Assembly: GCA_964471755.1 (NCBI GenBank) | Contig: CAYYJM010000211.1 | Location: forward strand, 1 to 11,462 | Direction: 5' to 3' | DNA: 11,462 nt | DNA from: CAYYJM01 sp964471755 | GTDB taxonomy: Bacteria > Planctomycetota > Planctomycetia > Gemmatales > Gemmataceae | In this document: positions 1 through 6,448 of the stretch, in pieces | Layout: each line of letters opens with the position of its first letter | How positions within the stretch are numbered: the first letter of the stretch is position 1 | Program-made: the position numbers and the translations under genes | The notes under the pieces: model-generated | The model's database searches: none | What the model saw: the letters and a program-made list of their open reading frames with translations, nothing else | Told to the model about the DNA's origin: nothing

Positions 1-264
1 TGCTGGGGCCCCTTCTGGTACAAGGACGGCAAGCACATCGTCTACGCTGGCGCGGACCATTCCAATCCGCTGATGCGGCCGAACTACGACATCTACTGGA
101 TGAACATCGAGACGGGCAAGACCACACGTCTCACCCATGCTCCAGGAGCTGACGTGCTGCCGGTCTTCAGCCCGGACGGGACGAAACTGGTCTGGAGTTC
201 AACCCGTGAGGGACGCCAGCCAGCCCAGGTGTTCATCGCCGACTTCGTGCCGCCGAAGGAGTGA
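1..264 (+). CDS. TolB/PD40-like beta-propeller protein, C-terminal part
   Basis: Frame 1 is open from the window edge to a TGA at 262-264, giving the last 87 residues of a protein whose start lies outside the window. It contains repeats of the WD40-like PD40 type: a blade ending in 'DIYWMNIETGKTTRLTH', followed by the hallmark 'FSPDGTKLVWSS' strand pair. The family (TolB, DPP-IV N-terminal, PD40) forms beta-propellers and in planctomycetes is often periplasmic or part of secreted proteins. No catalytic domain follows the last blade, so the propeller is C-terminal here. The substrate or partner cannot be told from this fragment. The stop lies 2 nt before a large inverted repeat that may end its transcript. 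Confidence 0.75.
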   Translation, partial: CWGPFWYKDGKHIVYAGADHSNPLMRPNYDIYWMNIETGKTTRLTHAPGADVLPVFSPDGTKLVWSSTREGRQPAQVFIADFVPPKE

Positions 265-265
265 T

Positions 266-427
266 TGTCCGAGCCGCGCACGCAGCGAGCCGCCAGGCGA
301 GCGAAGTAAGCGCACCGAGGCCCGGACGTACAGGCTTTGGGGCGTCTATTCCGCCATGCCGTGAAGGTCCTGGTGCGCTTACTCCGCTCGGCCTGCGGCC
401 TCGCTGCGTGCGCGGCTCTGACGGACA
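266..427. repeat. Large imperfect inverted repeat in the spacer before the J-protein gene
   Basis: The left arm at 271-316 and the right arm at 372-418 are reverse complements with a few 1-nt gaps and mismatches. The outer 19 bp (271-289 against 400-418) match perfectly, and so does the inner GTAAGCGCACC (306-316 against 372-382). A further TGTCC at 266-270 pairs with GGACA at 423-427 across a 4-nt bulge. The loop is 55 nt. As RNA this would fold into a long hairpin just after the propeller gene's stop. There is no T-tract, so it is not a textbook intrinsic terminator. It could act as an mRNA-end or attenuating structure, or be one copy of a dispersed intergenic repeat. The only other sequence in this 236-nt gene-free stretch is a possible -10 element. 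Confidence 0.75.
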
Positions 428-444
428 CGCGGACCGCTCTGCGG

Positions 445-450
445 TACAAT
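445..450 (+). promoter_or_regulatory. Possible -10 element of the J-protein/rnpA/yidD operon
   Basis: TACAAT at 445-450 matches five of six bases of the sigma70 -10 consensus and lies 51 nt before the ATG at 501, just downstream of the inverted repeat. No good -35 hexamer sits at 16-18 bp; the closest, CTGACG at 418-423, would leave a 21-bp spacer. This is a weak call, based only on position and the hexamer. Confidence 0.3.
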
Positions 451-500
451 GGACATCAACAAGCATCCCATGGCCGCTCTCTGGGACAGGTGAACACGCC

Positions 501-1424
501 ATGCCCCGCGATTACTACGAGGTTCTCGGCGTCGCGAAGACCGCTTCGGCCGGCGAGATCAAGAAGGCGTACAACACGCTGAGCAAGAAGTACCACCCCG
601 ACCGGAACCCTGGCGACAAGGAAGCCGAGGAGAAGTTCAAGGAGGTGCAGCAGGCGTACGAGATCCTCTCCGACAAGGAGAAGCGAGCCCAGTACGACCA
701 GTTCGGCTTCGCCGGGCCGGGCGGCCACCCCTTCGGCGGCAACCCGGGCTCCGCACACGGCTTCGGCAGCTTCGAGGGGATCGATCCGGCCGACCTGGCC
801 AGCATTCTCGGTCGATTCGCCGGCATGGGCGGCGGCGGGATTCCGCCCGGCATGGAAGACCTCTTCGGCGTCCCGCCCCAGGCCAGCGGCGGACGCGGCC
901 GACGCGGCCGACGTTCGCGGACGCCGACCCCCATCGAACTGGAGGCCAACATCCCGTTCGAGACGGCCGTGCAGGGTGGCACCCTCAGTCTCCGGGTCGG
1001 CACCGCCACGGTCGAGGTGGCCATCCCGGCCGGCATCGCCGATGGCAAGAAGCTCCGCGTCAAGGGCCAGGGACCGGACGGAGCCGACATCCTCGTCACC
1101 ATCCGCGTCGAAGCCGATCCGAACTATCGGCGTGAGGGGAACGATCTGATCCTGGCCCTGCCGCTGACGGTCGCCGAGGCCGCCCTGGGGACGAAGGTGG
1201 ACATCCCGACGCCGAGCGGCAAACGCGGTACCGTCAAGGTGCCGCCGGGCACCTCGACCGGCCGACGCATCCGCCTCAAGGGCCAGGGCCTCGCGGGCGG
1301 CGATCTCTATCTCGAAGTGCAGGTGATCGTCCCGGCGACGCTGGACGAGAAGAGCCGCGAACTTCTGGAAGAGTTCGCACGTCGCAATCCACAGAATCCG
1401 CGCACCGGTCCGCCCTGGGAATGA
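501..1424 (+). CDS. J-domain co-chaperone, type II (CbpA/DnaJ-like, no zinc finger)
   Basis: This 307-residue protein is an Hsp70 co-chaperone that should stimulate DnaK ATPase and hand over unfolded clients in the cytoplasm. Residues 4-67 form the J domain with the invariant HPD at 32-34. Residues 68-130 are rich in Gly and Phe, and a short Arg-rich linker (132-140) follows. Two C-terminal client-binding beta-domains cover about 145-205 and 212-280, the second ending in the typical 'GGDLYLEVQVIVP'. The CxxCxGxG zinc repeats of DnaJ are absent, which makes it type II (CbpA/DjlA-like, or a second DnaJ). The open frame extends upstream through the inverted repeat, but the ATG at 501 starts the standard 'MPRDYYEVLGV' N terminus and has a GACAGG element 10 nt before it. 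The stop is 4 nt from the rnpA start, so the genes are probably co-transcribed and translationally coupled. Confidence 0.93.
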   Translation: MPRDYYEVLGVAKTASAGEIKKAYNTLSKKYHPDRNPGDKEAEEKFKEVQQAYEILSDKEKRAQYDQFGFAGPGGHPFGGNPGSAHGFGSFEGIDPADLASILGRFAGMGGGGIPPGMEDLFGVPPQASGGRGRRGRRSRTPTPIELEANIPFETAVQGGTLSLRVGTATVEVAIPAGIADGKKLRVKGQGPDGADILVTIRVEADPNYRREGNDLILALPLTVAEAALGTKVDIPTPSGKRGTVKVPPGTSTGRRIRLKGQGLAGGDLYLEVQVIVPATLDEKSRELLEEFARRNPQNPRTGPPWE

Positions 1425-1428
1425 CGCC

Positions 1429-1812
1429 ATGACGCCAACGCCCACCGATCAACGCTTCCGCCCCCGCGAACACATTCGCCGGGGAGCCGACTTCCAGCGT
1501 GCCTTCAATCGCCGGCGCTCGGCGAGCAACGACTGGCTCATCGTCTACGGCTGCGAGAATGGCCTGACCCATTCGCGGCTGGGGCTGTCGGTCGGCCGGA
1601 AGTGGGGCGGAGCGGTGGTCCGTAATCGCCTGCGTCGGCTCTACCGTGAGGTCTTTCGCCTGACGAAGTCGGAACTGCCGACCGGGCTCGACCTGGTACT
1701 GGTGCCGCGCACGGCGAAACTGCCGCCGCTGGCGACGATGCGCGAGGCTTTTCCACGCCTGGTGCGCAACGTCGTCCGCAAGCTGGAGGCGGGAAAGGAT
1801 CGGCCGACATGA
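1429..1812 (+). CDS. rnpA: Ribonuclease P protein component
   Basis: This 127-residue basic protein binds the RNase P RNA and helps 5'-end processing of pre-tRNA. It has the family order: an N-terminal 'F....H.RRGADFQRAF' helix region, then 'RLGLSVGRKWGGAVVRNRLRR', which carries the RNR signature at 65-67, and the helix 'LYREVFR'. The C terminus has 'DLVLVPR', the usual central strand. Length is typical (about 110-130). It starts 4 nt after the upstream J-protein stop, and its stop TGA overlaps the yidD ATG (ATGA at 1809-1812), so all three are likely one operon. In most bacteria rpmH lies directly upstream of rnpA, but here the J-protein gene occupies that place. Confidence 0.95.
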   Translation: MTPTPTDQRFRPREHIRRGADFQRAFNRRRSASNDWLIVYGCENGLTHSRLGLSVGRKWGGAVVRNRLRRLYREVFRLTKSELPTGLDLVLVPRTAKLPPLATMREAFPRLVRNVVRKLEAGKDRPT

Positions 1813-2039
1813 TCGCCGGGTTGAGCCGACTCCTGAGCTGGCTGCTGATCCTGATGGTGTGGTTCTATCGCGGCGTGATCCGGCCGTTGCTGCCGCCGTT
1901 GTGCAAGTTCGAGCCGAGTTGCAGCGAGTACTTCATCCAGGCGGTGAAGAAGGACGGCCCCATCTGTGGAGCCGCCCGAGGTGTGTGGCGTGTCTGCCGC
2001 TGCAATCCGTGGAGCCAGGGCGGCTACGATCCGCCCTGA
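1809..2039 (+). CDS. yidD: Membrane protein insertion efficiency factor YidD
   Basis: This 76-residue protein is a full-length YidD. An amphipathic or membrane-associated N-terminal helix (residues 5-28, ending 'WFYRGVIRPLLPP') precedes the family signatures 'CKFEPSCSEYF' (32-42) and 'RCNPWSQGGYDP' (64-75). Cysteines are at 32, 38, 53, 63 and 65. YidD assists insertion of inner-membrane proteins together with YidC/Sec. The start overlaps the rnpA stop by 4 nt, a strong sign of coupling. The usual next gene, yidC, is missing; a convergent minus-strand gene follows after a 20-nt gap. Confidence 0.95.
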   Translation: MIAGLSRLLSWLLILMVWFYRGVIRPLLPPLCKFEPSCSEYFIQAVKKDGPICGAARGVWRVCRCNPWSQGGYDPP

Positions 2040-2043
2040 CCGA

Positions 2044-2057
2044 CCGGGCTCGCCCGG
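2044..2057. terminator. GC hairpin between convergent yidD and membrane-cytochrome genes
   Basis: The perfect palindrome CCGGGC-TC-GCCCGG lies in the 20-nt gap between the yidD stop (2039) and the stop of the minus-strand gene (2060). It would form a 5-bp GC stem with a CTCG loop on either strand. It sits where a bidirectional terminator is expected. No strong T-run follows on either side, so termination efficiency is uncertain. Confidence 0.4.
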
Positions 2058-2059
2058 CA

Positions 2060-3232
2060 TCATTTCGTCGGCTCGACGATCTTCATCACGCTCTCGCGCT
2101 CCATCTGCAGGTGATCCTCGACGATCGGCTTGACGAAGAAGTGCGCCGACGCCAGGACGCCGGCGATCAGCAGCACCAGCACGAAGCGACCGAACCAGCC
2201 GAACAGCGCGAACAGACCAAAGAGGATCTGCACGAGCAGACTGCCGGCGACGATCATGCCCGTGATCGGGATCAGGTGCGCGAACAGCTCGCCGTGCGGA
2301 GCGTCCATGCGGGACAGCCACCAGAACGAGATGTCCACCACCTGGGCGAGCAGAGGCAGCGGAGCGATCAGCACACGCAGGAAGAGCGGGTAGCTGGTGA
2401 AGGCGAACAGAAGACCAGTCAGACCATAGAGTACCGAGAAGCCGAGCAGGTGGACGTGCGTCGTCTGGGCCAGTTTGCCCAGCGACATGCCCCGGGCCGA
2501 CGGATCGTCCACGGGCGGGATGTAATCCTTGACGCCTTCGTAGGTACTCAGATCGATCTGCGAGACACTTCCTGACGGCTTGTGGCAGCGGACGCAGCGC
2601 TCCTGGATGATCGTATCGACGTTGTAACGCCAGTTCCCGTTCTCGTCCTCCTCGAACATCAGCGTCGGCGGCTCGGGCAACTCCTCCCCCTCGGCCGGCT
2701 TGGGACGGGCCTCGATCATCTTCTTCCACTCAACCAGGGGCAGGGCCCGGGCCAGATCCTTGTTGAGGATCTGCTCCACGGCGTAGGTTTCCTTCTTCGC
2801 TCCGGCATGGATCCAATCGACGATCGCCTGGACCTCCAGCTGACGCATGGAGCGGAGCAGGTTCTCGGCCTGAGCCTTATCGAGGCCGAAGGCGGTTTTC
2901 GTCTGGCGAACCCGGCTGCTCCAGCCCGATGAGCGGCTTGTGAAGGCTGGCCGCATGGTCCCGCCCGCGCCCCAGGGCCGGTTTTCCGGCTCGGTGATCA
3001 GACGCTCGAACTGGCCCATGCCAGCGGTGCCGTGGTAGGTCCGCAGTGCGTCCTCGGCGTCGGGAAGAGGCTGGCCGGGTTTGGCTTCCTTGAAGTGAAG
3101 CTGGACCAGGGCCGAGACGTAGCCGATGCCGACGGAGATCAGAAAGACCGCCAGCACCAGGCGAACCGGCAAGGCGAGATCACGGAGGTTGATCCTGGCA
3201 GGGTCGGGAAGAGGAGGAGTGCCATCGGCCAT
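2060..3232 (-). CDS. Multi-pass membrane protein with a c-type haem motif
   Basis: This 390-residue protein is not a family I can name. A first membrane helix lies at about 23-45. A large loop (46-255) carries CVRCH at 213-217, a CxxCH c-type haem attachment site, which places the loop in the periplasm. About four more hydrophobic segments follow (259-283, 284-308, 318-345, 346-368). Histidines lie at or near the membrane edges (H259 and H261 in 'TTHVHLLGF', H313, H319) and could bind a second haem or metal. The CxxCH has no distal Met that I can assign confidently. Planctomycete genomes carry similar proteins, sometimes mislabelled as elongation factor. The ATG at 3232 has GGAG 9 nt upstream (3242-3245). 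The gene lies 26 nt downstream of nrnA on the same strand, so it is probably co-transcribed. A respiratory or redox-sensing role is inference. Confidence 0.8.
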   Translation of the reverse strand: MADGTPPLPDPARINLRDLALPVRLVLAVFLISVGIGYVSALVQLHFKEAKPGQPLPDAEDALRTYHGTAGMGQFERLITEPENRPWGAGGTMRPAFTSRSSGWSSRVRQTKTAFGLDKAQAENLLRSMRQLEVQAIVDWIHAGAKKETYAVEQILNKDLARALPLVEWKKMIEARPKPAEGEELPEPPTLMFEEDENGNWRYNVDTIIQERCVRCHKPSGSVSQIDLSTYEGVKDYIPPVDDPSARGMSLGKLAQTTHVHLLGFSVLYGLTGLLFAFTSYPLFLRVLIAPLPLLAQVVDISFWWLSRMDAPHGELFAHLIPITGMIVAGSLLVQILFGLFALFGWFGRFVLVLLIAGVLASAHFFVKPIVEDHLQMERESVMKIVEPTK

Positions 3233-3258
3233 CGGTAGGATCTCCGGTAAGGTGAAAC

Positions 3259-4248
3259 TCAGGGGAGGGAGGAATCGATGGCGGCCTGGACCGCCGCCAG
3301 TACGCGGGCCCGGACTTCGGCCAGTGGAGCCTCGACGATGGCCCCGGCCGCCAGGCGATGGCCGCCACCGCCGAACCGCTCGGCCAGGCAGGCCACGTCC
3401 ACGGTCTCACGCGAGCGGAAACTGACCTTCACTCCGCCGCGCGGTTGCTCCAGCAGAAACAGGCCGACCTCGATGCCGGCCATGCTGCGCGTGTAGTTCA
3501 CGAGATCCTCGCTATCCTGCGGGATCGCTCCGGTCGCCTCGTAGTCGCCACGATGCACCTCGGTGATCGCGATCCGGCCGCCGTGCAGGACCTGCATTCG
3601 GGACAGGACCAGCCCGACCAGACGGAGTCGGGCCAGGCTGTTCTGCTCGAAGAGCAGTTCGTAGATGCGTGTCGGTCGGGCTCCCGCCTCGACCAGGCGC
3701 GCGGCCAGTTCGAGCGTCGTCGGCCCTGTATTCTGATGCCGGAACCAGCCGGTGTCCATCGCCAGTGCGACGAACAGACGCTCGGCCGTGGCCGATTCCA
3801 GCCGGACGCCGAGAGCCATCAAGGCGTCGTAGGTCAACCGTCCGGTCGCCTCGGCGGCGGTGTCCACGAAGCGAGTGGCCCCGAGGTCGTCCTGCGTCAG
3901 ATGGTGGTCGATCACCACGCGCGGCCCGGGGTGGCTCTTCAATAAGGTGCCGAAGTCGCCCAGTTGGTTCCAGGTTCCGGTGTCGAGAACGACGACCACC
4001 TCCGCTCCCTGGTATTCGCTGCCGGGCAGGCGAAGTTGCCGGACGCGCTTCTCGGGGTCGAGAAAATCGTAACGCGGCGGGATGCTGCTGGCGACGGTCG
4101 TCTGCACGGTCTTGCCCAGCTGGCTCAGGCCGTCGGCAAGAGCGAGCATCGAGCCCAGGGCATCGCCGTCGGGACGAATGTGGGCGGTCAGCAGAAAGCG
4201 CTGATGGCGTTGCACCAGTGCGACGAACGGGGACCAGTCCAGCGGCAT
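3259..4248 (-). CDS. nrnA: NrnA-like DHH/DHHA1 phosphoesterase (nanoRNase/pAp phosphatase)
   Basis: This 329-residue protein belongs to the DHH superfamily. Members degrade 2-5-nt RNA oligomers, dephosphorylate pAp, or cleave cyclic-dinucleotide products, using two Mn ions. Visible metal-site motifs are 'HIRPDGDALGS' (H23, D27, D29), 'VLDTG' (D89) and the name-giving DHH at 114-116. 'AMDTGWFRHQNT' starts in the middle third. The C-terminal DHHA1 substrate domain ends with the GGGGH signature at 293-297. Length matches NrnA (about 310-340). The ATG at 4248 is preceded by AAGGA 7 nt upstream and by a perfect TATAAT (4290-4295). A membrane-cytochrome gene follows 26 nt downstream. Whether it acts on nanoRNA, pAp or pApA/pGpG cannot be decided from sequence. 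Confidence 0.92.
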   Translation of the reverse strand: MPLDWSPFVALVQRHQRFLLTAHIRPDGDALGSMLALADGLSQLGKTVQTTVASSIPPRYDFLDPEKRVRQLRLPGSEYQGAEVVVVLDTGTWNQLGDFGTLLKSHPGPRVVIDHHLTQDDLGATRFVDTAAEATGRLTYDALMALGVRLESATAERLFVALAMDTGWFRHQNTGPTTLELAARLVEAGARPTRIYELLFEQNSLARLRLVGLVLSRMQVLHGGRIAITEVHRGDYEATGAIPQDSEDLVNYTRSMAGIEVGLFLLEQPRGGVKVSFRSRETVDVACLAERFGGGGHRLAAGAIVEAPLAEVRARVLAAVQAAIDSSLP

Positions 4249-4289
4249 GCAGTGATCCTTGGGGGGAGACGGCCAGCGTATCAGCCTCC

Positions 4290-4318
4290 ATTATACCTTC
4301 TCCAGCGTAACCGGACAG
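4290..4318 (-). promoter_or_regulatory. sigma70-like promoter for nrnA
   Basis: On the minus strand a perfect TATAAT (plus-strand 4290-4295) is preceded by a weak -35, CTGTCC (4313-4318), with a 17-bp spacer. Transcription would start near 4283, giving a leader of about 35 nt that contains the AAGGA ribosome site. The short inverted repeat CGGAC/GTCCG (4312-4316 and 4323-4327) overlaps the -35 and could be an operator. Confidence 0.55.
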
Positions 4319-4375
4319 CACCGTCCGCTAACAACCCGGCGATCCGAGCCAGGCCCAGCAATGCGGTCCCGAGTC

Positions 4376-4404
4376 TTGACAGGCGACGGGGTGCCCCCCA
4401 GAAT
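4376..4404 (+). promoter_or_regulatory. sigma70-like promoter abutting the vapB-type antitoxin start
   Basis: TTGACA (4376-4381) matches the -35 consensus perfectly, and CAGAAT (4399-4404) matches the -10 at four of six positions, with a 17-bp spacer. The expected start site, 6-7 nt after the -10, falls on the antitoxin ATG at 4411. The spacer holds a small palindrome, GGGG-TG-CCCC (4388-4397), which is a candidate site for autorepression by the antitoxin or complex. The operator idea is inference. Confidence 0.6.
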
Positions 4405-4410
4405 GACTTT

Positions 4411-4704
4411 ATGAACACTACCCTTGCGTTGCCGGAAGCTCTCGTGCGTGAAATCGAGCGTCGTGCCGCGCGCGAAGGTCGGGACTTCAAGGACGCCGTC
4501 GCCGAATTGCTGCGAAAGGGCCTTGCGGCATCGGACGAAGCACCGGAGTCCCTGGCCAGGCCGGAAGTGAAGACTCATCCCAGAACCGGGCTATCGTACA
4601 TCGAATGCCGGCAGGTGGCCCTGCCGGAGGAGGAAATGACTCCCGAGCGAGTGGCGGAACTCTTGCTCCAACAAGAGGCGGCCTGGCACCATGAAACTGG
4701 CTGA
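4411..4704 (+). CDS. VapB-type antitoxin (ribbon-helix-helix-like N terminus)
   Basis: This 97-residue protein starts at the ATG at 4411; the same frame is open far upstream, but only as antisense to nrnA. The N terminus reads as a ribbon-helix-helix DNA-binding fold: a strand 'MNTTLALPEALV', then two helices (about 8-23 and 26-40, 'FKDAVAELLRKGL'). Residues 41-97 are charged and end in a helix ('TPERVAELLLQQEAAW') likely to wrap the toxin. It should neutralise the downstream PIN toxin and repress the shared promoter. No Shine-Dalgarno is visible before the ATG. The predicted transcript starts at or just before the ATG, so translation may be leaderless. The gene overlaps the toxin by 14 nt. 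The family call rests mainly on fold pattern and context. Confidence 0.8.
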   Translation: MNTTLALPEALVREIERRAAREGRDFKDAVAELLRKGLAASDEAPESLARPEVKTHPRTGLSYIECRQVALPEEEMTPERVAELLLQQEAAWHHETG

Positions 4705-5134
4705 TACCAACATCTGGCTCGCGCTCGCCCTGTCGAAGCACGTCTTTCACGAAGCCGCTCAGAGTTGGCTGGATGCGGAATCGCAGGAGCGAGAAGTCTT
4801 GTTCTGCCGTTCCACTCAGCAGTCGTTTCTGCGATTGCTCACCACGGCGGCTGTGCTGAGACCCTATGGATTGCTCCCGCTCACGAACGGGGAGGTCTGG
4901 GCGTTGTACGAACGATTTCTCGCGGATCGTCGCATCGGGATGGTCGCGGAACCCCCGGGCCTGGAGGCACGTTGGAAAGCACTCGCCGCGCTCGCAACTC
5001 CCTCCCCCAAACTGTGGATGGATGCTTACCTCGCCGCATTCGCAATCGCTGGTGGATACCAGTTCGTCACAACCGATCAGGCGTTCGCGCAGTATACCGG
5101 TCTGGATCTCATCGTGCTTTCAGCGAAAACTTGA
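4691..5134 (+). CDS. vapC: VapC-type PIN-domain ribonuclease toxin
   Basis: This 147-residue PIN protein is a Mg-dependent endoribonuclease of a type II toxin-antitoxin pair; relatives cut tRNA or rRNA and stop translation. The N terminus 'MKLADTNIWLAL' gives D5 and N7. 'WMDAYLAAFA' gives D111, and 'FVTTDQAF' gives D129. The usual second acidic residue is replaced by a 'CRSTQQSFLRLLT' segment (39-51), as in the TIGR00028-like VapC branch, so this is probably a normal active subfamily rather than a dead enzyme. Length is typical (about 130-150). The start overlaps the antitoxin by 14 nt, with AGAGG 12 nt upstream. It ends 25 nt from the convergent membrane-protein gene. Confidence 0.9.
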   Translation: MKLADTNIWLALALSKHVFHEAAQSWLDAESQEREVLFCRSTQQSFLRLLTTAAVLRPYGLLPLTNGEVWALYERFLADRRIGMVAEPPGLEARWKALAALATPSPKLWMDAYLAAFAIAGGYQFVTTDQAFAQYTGLDLIVLSAKT

Positions 5135-5159
5135 CCTGAAATCGCCTGGCCTGTCCGCA

Positions 5160-6398
5160 TCACTTCAGCAGGTACGGGTCGAGCCAGACCGCCCAGGCGG
5201 AATGGGAACTACCCGGACAGTTGACGCGCAGTTCCAGTTCCTTGACACCAGCAACACCGAGGCGAAAGGTTTCACTGTCGCCGGGCTTCTGCATCGGCTT
5301 CGATTCCCAGAGGAGCCGACCGTCGCCGAGGACGGCGAAGGTGAACGGACTGGCGGCCTGGGTGGCACCGGCGTCGGGGGGCAGGTCGGCCATCGCCACC
5401 GTGCCGCGGAAGAGGCGGTGACCGTCGAGACGATACTTGACCTGGGCATGGCCACGGTCGCGCGGGACCATCCCCAGGGCCTGGGGCGACTCCTGGCCCT
5501 TGAAGCGAACGCGGTTCTTCTCGACCGCGACTCCGCCGTAGCCAAAGCCGTGGGCCCCCCCCTTGCCAAGGTGTCCGTAGCCGACGATGACACCGTATTC
5601 GGCGAGACTGGCCAGGTAGGTGGGCTGCATCGCCTCGTCCTTCCAGGCCACGTCGATCGGCAGCGGGTTGGGCTGGACCGCGATGGGCTGCTGGGGACCG
5701 GGGCCGGCCGGCTGACCGGGCCCGGCCGGCTGACCGGGCCCGTGGCCGATCTGATTGGCAATCCATGACCGAAAGAGGGTGACCACGCCGCCGCAGGCGA
5801 GGAGCAGGCCGAGGAAGAAGCCGACGACGACGATCCAGGCGAGTACCCTCCGGGGCGGGCGGAACTCCTCATCGGATTGCCGGCGTTTGCGCGACTGGCC
5901 CGTGTCCCAGTCTCCCTCCTCGACCGCGCGAGCGAACTTGCGGGAGACATTGACCAGCGTGATCGAGTGTTCGGTGACCTCCTGGCAGGTGACGGCACCG
6001 CTGGCACCGCGGCTGGCAAGGATCAGGAGCAAAATAGCCAGGACGACGAGCAAGCCGGCCAGGGCGAGGCCCCAGAGGGCGGGGCCGCCGAACATGCGGT
6101 AGGCCATGATCGAGAAGCCGGCGATGCCGACGGTCATGAACAGCAGGAAGACGCCCGCCATGCAGCCGAGCGCCCGCAAGAGTTGGGCGGTGAAATGCCC
6201 CCGGTGTTTCTCACACAACGGCACCCTGGTGTGTAGATAGCGACGCCATTCCTGGCCCATGGGGCCGATCGTCGGCTTGAGGAAGCGCGACGAGAAGGTG
6301 ACGTTCTTGAAGCTGCAGTCCGGGTTGCCACAGACGATGCAGAGGCGGGGCATGCGGCCCATGGTGCCGTCGGAAAAGCGGATCGTCACGGTAGCCAC
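5160..6398 (-). CDS. Zinc-ribbon / three-helix membrane / NPCBM chimera
   Basis: This 412-residue protein starts at a GTG (6396-6398) with GAGGAG 5 nt upstream. A longer frame to 6599 exists, but its extra 67 residues are low-complexity and would overlap the divergent gene. A probable zinc-binding N terminus has C20, C23, C28, C62 and H65 ('CIVCGNPDC' and 'CEKH'). Hydrophobic helices lie at about 78-99, 107-129 and 185-209, with a charged segment between (130-184). A Pro/Gly linker (219-245) contains two GPGQPA repeats. The C-terminal 165 residues resemble an NPCBM carbohydrate-binding module ('YGHLG.GG..GFGYGGVAVE', 'HAQVKYRLDGHRLFRGTVAM', 'FAVLGDGRLLWES', 'WAVWLDPYLL'). With three helices, the NPCBM end and the zinc end should face opposite sides, so it may bind an outer glycan and an inner partner. 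The function is unknown. Confidence 0.82.
   Translation of the reverse strand: MATVTIRFSDGTMGRMPRLCIVCGNPDCSFKNVTFSSRFLKPTIGPMGQEWRRYLHTRVPLCEKHRGHFTAQLLRALGCMAGVFLLFMTVGIAGFSIMAYRMFGGPALWGLALAGLLVVLAILLLILASRGASGAVTCQEVTEHSITLVNVSRKFARAVEEGDWDTGQSRKRRQSDEEFRPPRRVLAWIVVVGFFLGLLLACGGVVTLFRSWIANQIGHGPGQPAGPGQPAGPGPQQPIAVQPNPLPIDVAWKDEAMQPTYLASLAEYGVIVGYGHLGKGGAHGFGYGGVAVEKNRVRFKGQESPQALGMVPRDRGHAQVKYRLDGHRLFRGTVAMADLPPDAGATQAASPFTFAVLGDGRLLWESKPMQKPGDSETFRLGVAGVKELELRVNCPGSSHSAWAVWLDPYLLK
5704..5739 (-). repeat. Two perfect 18-bp tandem copies coding for GPGQPA
   Basis: The 18-bp unit CCGGCCGGCTGACCGGGC occurs at 5704-5721 and again at 5722-5739 without change. It encodes the repeated GPGQPA in the linker between the third membrane helix and the NPCBM-like domain. 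Copy number could vary between strains. Confidence 0.8.
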
Positions 6399-6403
6399 GG
6401 TGG

Positions 6404-6409
6404 CTCCTC
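6404..6409 (-). promoter_or_regulatory. Ribosome binding site that fixes the GTG start at 6398
   Basis: GAGGAG on the minus strand lies 5 nt upstream of the GTG at 6396-6398. It is the best Shine-Dalgarno match near any in-frame start of this gene. The first ATG after it (12 codons in) would lose this spacing. Confidence 0.6.
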
Positions 6410-6448
6410 TCGCGGGTCGCGGCCTGGCCGACAGGTTTGAAGCGATGG

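Noticed and set aside
261..500. Upstream in-frame extension of the J-protein frame through the inverted repeat
   Set aside because: The extra 80 residues are low-complexity and encoded by the repeat arms. The J domain begins normally at the ATG at 501 with a ribosome site.
456..1445. A 329-codon minus-strand frame antisense to the J-protein gene
   Set aside because: The product is Ala/Arg/Gly-rich without motifs. The plus-strand frame encodes a clear J domain and C-terminal domains.
1859..2575. A 238-codon plus-strand frame covering the yidD end and the membrane-cytochrome gene
   Set aside because: The product is Gln/Glu/Arg-rich, a typical reverse-frame shadow. YidD and the CxxCH protein explain the region.
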